18,433 nucleotides of DNA from NCBI GenBank assembly GCA_023396615.1, contig JAEWVM010000146.1:1-18433 (forward strand), read 5' to 3'. Shown in pieces: positions 13,209 to 18,433 of the stretch (position 1 is its first letter; every line of letters begins with the position of its first letter). The translations under genes were made by a program, and so were the position numbers. The notes under the pieces are model-generated. The model was not told the DNA's origin and did no database searches. It saw only the letters and a program-made list of their open reading frames with translations. The DNA is from Spirochaetota bacterium (GTDB lineage: Bacteria > Spirochaetota > UBA4802 > JAFGJZ01).

Positions 13209-13918
13209 TGGGCGAAAAGGCTTTTTTTATAAATGAGAAACTATGTATTGCATGCGGTGCCTGCCGGACTGCCTGCAAGCTTTGGAATAATCTTCCGAAA
13301 GAAGCAGAACCTGACCAACTTCATAAATTTAGTGTTTCACTGTGGAGCAGGGTTAATTTTTTCGAGGACGGTTCGGCATATCACGAAAAATGCCGTCATT
13401 GTTATGATGCAAAGTGTGTTTCTTCATGTCCTGAGAACGCGTTATTTTATCAGGATGGGTTTGTAGTGCTTAATAAGGACAAGTGTATTGCCTGCGGCAA
13501 GTGTGAGACTGTCTGTCCATTTGCATGCGTTAAAGTCGGCAATCTCCCTGGTGAATCAAAAAAAACAGCGCATAAGTGTCATGCATGCGTGATAGAAGCC
13601 GATTCGAAACCTCATTGTGTATTAAACTGTCTTGCCGGAGCATTGATTTTCGGAAACCGGAGAAGAATTATCTCCAAGGCATTAAAGCTTCGTTCTGAAT
13701 ACTCTTCAAAGGGTGAAGAATATGTTATCGAGGGTATTTCCGGAGATTTTCAGATGGGAGTAATAACTTTAAAAAAGAAACGTGATGAAAAGAAGTTGTC
13801 TTTGTCATCTTCAGCAGGTAATGAAAAATTCATATATTCACTTGTCTTGAGATCTGTACCTGTTTTACGCCCGGTCCGGCGGCACATATATGATTTTATT
13901 TCAAAAATGCTTTCATGA
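13205..13918 (+). CDS. Four-cluster [4Fe-4S] ferredoxin-like electron-transfer subunit
   Basis: A 237-residue iron-sulfur subunit of the FdhB/HycB/DmsB type. Sixteen cysteines in four groups would bind four [4Fe-4S] clusters: 14/17/20/24 (CIACGACRTAC), 63/66/71/75 (CRHCYDAKCVSSCP), 94/97/100/104 (CIACGKCETVCP) and 125/128/138/142 (CHAC...HCVLNC). It would carry electrons to or from the molybdoprotein whose stop overlaps its start (ATGA; a second ATG at 13208 is possible). Unlike E. coli FdnH, no C-terminal transmembrane helix is evident, and no cytochrome b or NrfD-like membrane subunit follows, so the electron partner is unknown. It lacks its own signal, as expected for a subunit co-exported with a Tat partner. 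Confidence 0.94.
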   Translation: MMGEKAFFINEKLCIACGACRTACKLWNNLPKEAEPDQLHKFSVSLWSRVNFFEDGSAYHEKCRHCYDAKCVSSCPENALFYQDGFVVLNKDKCIACGKCETVCPFACVKVGNLPGESKKTAHKCHACVIEADSKPHCVLNCLAGALIFGNRRRIISKALKLRSEYSSKGEEYVIEGISGDFQMGVITLKKKRDEKKLSLSSSAGNEKFIYSLVLRSVPVLRPVRRHIYDFISKMLS

Positions 13919-14004
13919 TTTTTTCTTTACAGCTTGTTTTAAGTTTCTTTACTTGATTTAGATTTGTGATATATGATTTAGTTTTATATTGTCCGGAGTT
14001 GAAG

Positions 14005-14463
14005 ATGAAAAAAATATCGGTTATGTTGGTTTCTTTAATGATTTTTTGCCAAGGGTGCAGTCTGGATACTTATTTTGTTATACAGATGTTTAAATCAAAA
14101 ATTACTGTTGCAGAAGCCATGAAAATTAAAGATGATATTGACATGGCGGTTAATCCGGCCAAAAAATCTGAAATTTTAACTGCATTGAAGAAAAAAATGA
14201 TTAAAATTGATAATTTAAAAGTAAAGAGAGTTATAAATTCATCGAATATTGACTATGAATTTTGTGTTGTTGTTGAAGCCGAGTATGAAAAGGGGCAGGT
14301 GGAATGCTATATATACAGTAAAGAGGTTTCTACTATTGCCGACATTGAAGCAGGTGTAACTTCAGTAGATTGTGTCGGAGATTTCAGCAAGTTTTTTACA
14401 AGTGTGGAGGATTCTTTTCTGAAAATTGAAATGACTAATTCAAATATCAGCATAATGAAATGA
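14005..14463 (+). CDS. Small exported protein, possible lipoprotein
   Basis: A 152-residue protein of no recognised family. ATG 14005 is chosen because GGAG (13995-13998) lies 6 bases upstream and because it opens a clean signal peptide, MKKISVMLVSLMIFCQGC; an in-frame ATG at 13966 would bury it. C18 could be lipidated, but Cys at -3 makes the lipobox poor, so the lipoprotein call is weak. The mature part is a Lys-rich, mixed alpha/beta domain (TVAEAMKIKDDIDMAVNPAK, then strands such as YEFCVVVEAEYEKGQVECYIY). It heads an ATGA-coupled operon with a penicillin-acylase-family protein and an M23 peptidase, so an envelope role is likely. The 86 bases upstream contain AT-rich sequence but no convincing promoter. 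Confidence 0.7.
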   Translation: MKKISVMLVSLMIFCQGCSLDTYFVIQMFKSKITVAEAMKIKDDIDMAVNPAKKSEILTALKKKMIKIDNLKVKRVINSSNIDYEFCVVVEAEYEKGQVECYIYSKEVSTIADIEAGVTSVDCVGDFSKFFTSVEDSFLKIEMTNSNISIMK

Positions 14464-16703
14464 GAATCCGCAGAAGATACATTATCCTTGCCGTTTTTGC
14501 CGTGCTTTCGGCATTTGCGGCATATTTTATAATAAACATAAGATTTCAGACGAAGTATTCCGGTATAATAGAAGGCAATTCTTCTTCGCAGATAATTATT
14601 GAACGATCCGAATTCGGATGTCCTATTGTTCACGTAGATAACCGGGAAGATATGTTTTATGCACTGGGTTTTCTTCATGCTCAGGATAGGCTCCCTTTGA
14701 TGGAATACTTGAGAATGCTTGCGGATGATTCCATTTCCTTTGATGATGATGAAAAAATTTCTGAAATAAAAAAAATTATCAGAAGAACCGGACTGAAGCA
14801 TTACGCCGCTATTTGTTCAGAGAATATTTCTGATACATCAAAATCATTATTAGATTCATACATCAAAGGTATAAATAATTATAAAAACAAATTCAGTTAT
14901 AAAAAAACAGCTTCAAATGATTACTCGGAAAAAGATTGGACCAACGAAGATGTAATAGCTTTATTCTATCTTTTGGAATTTTCCGGAAGATTTATCAATT
15001 ACAGGGAATTGTCTGTTGTCATGCCTGATGAAAAGAAAGTCTGGGCAGATGAACTTTTCGGTAAAGACAATTCTGTTGTCTATGCCCAATCCGATTCGAA
15101 TCTTGTTAACGGATTCAGAAAAATATCTGATACTCTTCAAAATGCGATCGGATATTACGGCGAGGGTTTTGTCTATTTTTCATCTTTAAATTCTGAGAAA
15201 AATTACGGCCTAAAACTCATGAGTTCTTCGTCGATATATCCGCTTTGGTATCCGGTTCGTTTCGAAATGAATGGTAAATATTATGATGCTGTAACTGCCG
15301 CATCTCTTCCTTTTGCCTTTCATTTATCAGGAAACGGATTCCATTCTGTTTTTCCGGCGCGCACGGATTATTTTTCTGTAAGCCGAATTATGCTTTCTGA
15401 AACAGAAGATTCATATATTTCATTAGATAAAAAATATGTTTTTAATAAAATCAGAAATCCGACCGGCGCGCCTTATGCAGCTGTTTCCGACCAGGGATTT
15501 ATTGCCTTTGCAGATGATTTTGGAATAGACGGAGATTCTCTTTCTCCTGAAAAATCCGGCAATACCTCCGGGGATTCCGCAAAAGAGTATTATTTTATAA
15601 GAAATAGTTTTCCGAAAAATACCTATATAGATTTTCTTTTTGATCTTACGGGCGGAGAAAAAGAGATTGATTTTAAGGGCAATCTTTCTTCGGCAGATAC
15701 TTATCCATCCGTTATTCTTGTATCAAAAGGCGATGAGGTTAAAGAATATAATTACGGATTTTCCTTTGCTGATTATTCGGAGAAAACTCTTATAAAGAAA
15801 AAAATTACTCAACCTGTTAATTGTTTTTCAGAAAGACTTTTGTCAGGTTCAGGTATTGCGTCCGGTGATATTTTTTATGACCCGCTTAAAAGAAGTTATT
15901 CTGCAATAAATTCACTGCGTTATGAGAATATTTCAAATACAATTAAGGAAGGAATGACAAGAGATGATATGCTCGCATTCTCGACAATTGATAAGTCGGT
16001 TTCCATGGAATTCTTCCTTCCGCTTTTTATGAAAAAACTTGATAACGTTCAGATAACATCAGCAAAACTCGCCAGAATTTATTTTTCCGGATGGAACGCT
16101 TCTTTCGATTCTAATTCCGTTGTTGCGTCTATCTATGAAGGCGTATATCTCAATTTTTTAAATGAAGCATTTTATGATGAATTCGGTGAAGTGTTTTTCT
16201 CAGCGTTTGAAAAAGGATATCTTTCTCAAGAATTACTGGGAGAAATAGTTGATAAAGGCGTATCACCTTTTTTTGACGATATTTCAACTCCGGAAACAAG
16301 AGAAGATCGTGATAAGATTTTCGATAAGGCTTTTCTTAAAACAATCCGTCTTATGCACAGAAGATTCGGCCCTAAAATGGAGGAATGGACTCTTGGAAAA
16401 TATTCATCAGTTAGTCCTTACGATGAAAATTATGCGCCATCACTTAGAAGACTTTATGTGTCCGGTGATCAAAGTTCAGTCAATGCGAGTTATTATAAAT
16501 ACAATAAAAATGATTCTTTGTTTAATGTCTCTTATTTTACTTCGTTAAACTCCGTATTCTCTAAAGATTTTATGGTTTCTGCGAATTTTCCAGTTTCAAT
16601 AGGATATTTCCGAAAATTCGCAAGACCGCGCCCCGGAGAATTCTCGGAAGTAAAATCATTTACTGAAGATAACAGACTTGTGATTAATCCGGAGATAAAA
16701 TGA
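14460..16703 (+). CDS. Penicillin-acylase-family (S45) protein, probably without the nucleophile
   Basis: A 747-residue membrane-anchored or exported protein with an N-terminal hydrophobic helix (7-27). The family start is clear: GCPIVHVDNREDMFYALGFLHAQDRLPLMEYLRM (53-86). The C-terminal part also fits: IYFSGWNASFDSNSVVASIY, RRFGPKMEEWTLGKYSS, and GDQSSVNASYY. S45 enzymes self-cleave before a Ser-Asn that becomes the N-terminal nucleophile (G-SN-x-W...DPHL). Here the corresponding stretch appears to be GYYGEGFVYFSSLNSEKNYG (231-250) followed by KLMSSSS, with neither the SN pair nor the DPH motif. It is therefore probably not processed and not an amidase, although a shifted nucleophile (for example S241/S242) cannot be excluded. 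It is coupled on both sides by ATGA overlaps. Confidence 0.82.
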   Translation: MRIRRRYIILAVFAVLSAFAAYFIINIRFQTKYSGIIEGNSSSQIIIERSEFGCPIVHVDNREDMFYALGFLHAQDRLPLMEYLRMLADDSISFDDDEKISEIKKIIRRTGLKHYAAICSENISDTSKSLLDSYIKGINNYKNKFSYKKTASNDYSEKDWTNEDVIALFYLLEFSGRFINYRELSVVMPDEKKVWADELFGKDNSVVYAQSDSNLVNGFRKISDTLQNAIGYYGEGFVYFSSLNSEKNYGLKLMSSSSIYPLWYPVRFEMNGKYYDAVTAASLPFAFHLSGNGFHSVFPARTDYFSVSRIMLSETEDSYISLDKKYVFNKIRNPTGAPYAAVSDQGFIAFADDFGIDGDSLSPEKSGNTSGDSAKEYYFIRNSFPKNTYIDFLFDLTGGEKEIDFKGNLSSADTYPSVILVSKGDEVKEYNYGFSFADYSEKTLIKKKITQPVNCFSERLLSGSGIASGDIFYDPLKRSYSAINSLRYENISNTIKEGMTRDDMLAFSTIDKSVSMEFFLPLFMKKLDNVQITSAKLARIYFSGWNASFDSNSVVASIYEGVYLNFLNEAFYDEFGEVFFSAFEKGYLSQELLGEIVDKGVSPFFDDISTPETREDRDKIFDKAFLKTIRLMHRRFGPKMEEWTLGKYSSVSPYDENYAPSLRRLYVSGDQSSVNASYYKYNKNDSLFNVSYFTSLNSVFSKDFMVSANFPVSIGYFRKFARPRPGEFSEVKSFTEDNRLVINPEIK

Positions 16704-17632
16704 AATATTTTCTGATTTTTTTTATTACTGTTTTTTCTTTCGCTTTTTCGGCTTCAGTTGCAGATAAGCAGAGTTCTTCCGATAAAAAGCTTATTGCTAA
16801 AATCAAGAAAACTAATGAAACCAACCGCCGTGAAATAATACAGAAAATGAAAATGTTTATCGGTGAAATCAACGGAAGAATCGATGACAGCAATGTTATT
16901 TTGTCTGAACCCGTAAAAGCTGAAACTGTTTCAGGAATCAGCAAGTCATCACATGTTCATTATATAAACGGAACAATGGATACGGTATATGGTTATTCTC
17001 TTTCAGATTCTCTGCCGATTTATTCGGAACCGGATTCGTCAGATAAAACAGGTACTCTTTTATTTGCTGAACGCTGTGAGGTTCTGATAAAAACCGAAAC
17101 CGTTTCGGATGGTGAAATATCCGAATGGATTTTTGTTAGAAGAGAAAACGGTGATGAAGGATGGATTGATTCGCGATATTTTTCTACATCCAAGCCTGCT
17201 TCAAAAAAGGATCCCAAAAAGCTGATTGCCGAAAAACCTGATACGAAAAAATTTTCCGTTCCGGCTGCGGGAATCCGTACAAGCAATTTCGGATATAGGG
17301 TTCATCCTGTAACAAAAAAAAGCGGCACATTTCATTCCGGAATTGATATAGCGGCTAAAGCCGGAACCCCGGTTTATGCTGCAGCAGACGGAGAAATCGC
17401 GACTGCTGAGTTTAAAAAGAACGGTTATGGGAACCTGATTATAATTGCTCATGCAGATGATCTGGCTACTTATTACGGGCATCTTTCTAAAATCTCAGTT
17501 CGCAAAGGAAAGAAAATAAAAAAAGGGGATTATATCGGAAATATCGGTTCTACGGGAACAGCAACGGGACCTCATCTCCATTTTGAGGTGCGTAAGGGTT
17601 CCAAGGCCCTTGATCCGGACAAGTATATTTAG
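16700..17632 (+). CDS. Exported M23 (LytM-type) peptidase with SH3-like domain
   Basis: A 310-residue protein with a signal peptide (MKYFLIFFITVFSFAFSASV), a Lys-rich, probably helical segment (28-65), an SH3b-like domain (about 95-163; LPIYSEPDSSDKTGTLL, then WIFVRRENGDEGWIDSRYF) and a C-terminal M23 domain (about 190-310). Zinc ligands are H212 and D216 (FHSGIDIAA) and H294 in GPHLHFEV (290-296), with H261 (YYGHLSKI) and H292 as catalytic residues, so the active site is complete. It should cut peptidoglycan peptide bridges or stem peptides in the periplasm. It is ATGA-coupled to the penicillin-acylase-like gene; a shared role in wall remodelling is inferred. Confidence 0.95.
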   Translation: MKYFLIFFITVFSFAFSASVADKQSSSDKKLIAKIKKTNETNRREIIQKMKMFIGEINGRIDDSNVILSEPVKAETVSGISKSSHVHYINGTMDTVYGYSLSDSLPIYSEPDSSDKTGTLLFAERCEVLIKTETVSDGEISEWIFVRRENGDEGWIDSRYFSTSKPASKKDPKKLIAEKPDTKKFSVPAAGIRTSNFGYRVHPVTKKSGTFHSGIDIAAKAGTPVYAAADGEIATAEFKKNGYGNLIIIAHADDLATYYGHLSKISVRKGKKIKKGDYIGNIGSTGTATGPHLHFEVRKGSKALDPDKYI

Positions 17633-17702
17633 CTTGAAAAATTATAAAAAGCGTGAAATTATTATTAAGTTTAAAATTAACAGACTATAAAGAGAGTGAA
17701 AT

Positions 17703-18433
17703 ATGCAGAACAATGAAGGGTTGAAAAAAAGTCTTACTCAGGAAGTAAATGAATTTCAGAAAACTGATCCGGAATCCATAAAAAAATCAATAACAACTCA
17801 TCTGGAATATTCGCTAGCCAAAGATGAATATACTGCAACTCAGCGTGATCTTTATGAATCAATCGCGCTAACTACAAGAGACCGCCTTGTTGATAGATGG
17901 ATAAAAACACAGCAGAGTTATTATGACAATGATGTTAAGCGCGTATACTATTTTTCAATGGAATATCTTGTCGGACGTACACTAGGAAATTCTCTAATTA
18001 ATCTCGGGCTTTATGAGAATTCTCAACAGGCAGTAAGAGAGCTAGGTTATAAATTGGAAGATTTGCGTGAAGCGGAATGGGATGCCGGTCTCGGGAACGG
18101 CGGGCTCGGACGGCTTGCCGCATGTTTTTTGGATTCGATGGCAACTCTTGCCTATCCGGCGTACGGTTACGGACTGCGCTATGAATTTGGAATATTTCAT
18201 CAGATAATCAAGGACGGTTATCAGGTTGAACTTCCTGACAGCTGGCTGCGTTATGGAAATCCGTGGGAGATCGCGCGTCCCGAATTTTTGTTTCCGGTAA
18301 ATTTTTACGGACATGTTGAAGAATACCGTGATGAAAACGGAAACCCTCGTAAGAGATGGTCTAATCCTTCCCAGATAATTGCAATGGCATATGATACTCC
18401 TGTGCCGGGTTATATGAATAATACCGTAAACAC
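17703..18433 (+). CDS. glgP: Glycogen/maltodextrin phosphorylase (3' truncated)
   Basis: The first 243 codons of a GT35 alpha-glucan phosphorylase, which releases glucose-1-phosphate from glycogen using phosphate and pyridoxal phosphate. Diagnostic N-terminal segments are RVYYFSMEYLVGRTLGN, EWDAGLGNGGLGRLAACFLDS, YPAYGYGLRYEFGIFHQ and YDTPVPGY followed by NNTVN at the window edge. The pyridoxal-phosphate lysine is downstream of the window. The start ATG follows AAAGAGAG at a fair distance. It lies 70 bases after the M23 gene; TTGAAA (17634-17639) with AATTAT (17657-17662) may be its own promoter, and no terminator is seen between them. Confidence 0.96.
   Translation, partial: MQNNEGLKKSLTQEVNEFQKTDPESIKKSITTHLEYSLAKDEYTATQRDLYESIALTTRDRLVDRWIKTQQSYYDNDVKRVYYFSMEYLVGRTLGNSLINLGLYENSQQAVRELGYKLEDLREAEWDAGLGNGGLGRLAACFLDSMATLAYPAYGYGLRYEFGIFHQIIKDGYQVELPDSWLRYGNPWEIARPEFLFPVNFYGHVEEYRDENGNPRKRWSNPSQIIAMAYDTPVPGYMNNTVN

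Noticed and set aside
13966..14004. ATG 13966 as the start of the small exported protein
   Set aside because: It would put 13 residues before a clean signal peptide; ATG 14005 has GGAG at 6 bases.

Overview
The window is about 18.4 kb of roughly 40% GC bacterial chromosome, densely packed and almost entirely on the + strand. Many genes are joined by ATGA stop/start overlaps. There are no tRNA or rRNA genes, insertion sequences, phage genes or CRISPR arrays that I can see. The taxon cannot be fixed from the sequence. A didermic, probably motile bacterium is likely: a spirochaete or a similar lineage. The basis is the block rpsP-KH-rimM-trmD-rplS-rnhB followed by a FliK/YlqG-like gene, a FlhB C-domain homologue, an HD-GYP-like gene and yraN, plus a Tat-exported molybdoenzyme and a relaxed lipobox. 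Related synteny (rnhB-ylqG-ylqH) is known in Bacillota, so the placement is only suggestive.

Layout. (1) 1-1930: three translationally coupled genes, a truncated D-Ala-D-Ala-ligase-like ATP-grasp enzyme, a second complete one, and a GNAT acetyltransferase. (2) 2013-3047: a membrane-anchored protein with three PASTA repeats and no kinase domain. (3) 3122-8540: an eleven-gene housekeeping run behind a good sigma-70-type promoter. It carries ribosomal proteins S16 and L19, the KH RNA-binding protein, RimM, TrmD and RNase HII, then flagellar-export-type small proteins, a degenerate HD-GYP protein and YraN. (4) 8541-10019: an unlisted 54-codon gene with three closely spaced GGA (CsrA-like or Shine-Dalgarno-like) motifs, a perfect 10-bp hairpin, and an AI-2E-family membrane protein, closed by a strong bidirectional terminator. 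(5) 10070-10342, minus strand: a single-RRM RNA-binding protein with a long leader containing a terminator-like hairpin. (6) 10674-13918: a divergent formate-dehydrogenase-N-like molybdoprotein (Tat substrate) and its four-cluster ferredoxin subunit. (7) 14005-17632: a coupled envelope operon of a small exported or lipoprotein-like protein, a penicillin-acylase-family protein and an M23 peptidase with an SH3 domain. (8) 17703-end: the start of glycogen phosphorylase.

The recurring oddity is that three enzyme-family members appear to have lost diagnostic catalytic residues. The HD-GYP protein has Ile-Asn where the His-Asp dyad belongs. The FDH-like protein has Ser at the Sec/Cys molybdenum-ligand position and probably lacks the active-site Arg. 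The penicillin-acylase homologue appears to lack the nucleophilic Ser-Asn. These are read by eye against remembered family consensus, so they need alignment, but they are the best leads for new biology here, together with the tandem ATP-grasp/GNAT cassette and the leaders of the 54-residue protein and the RRM protein.
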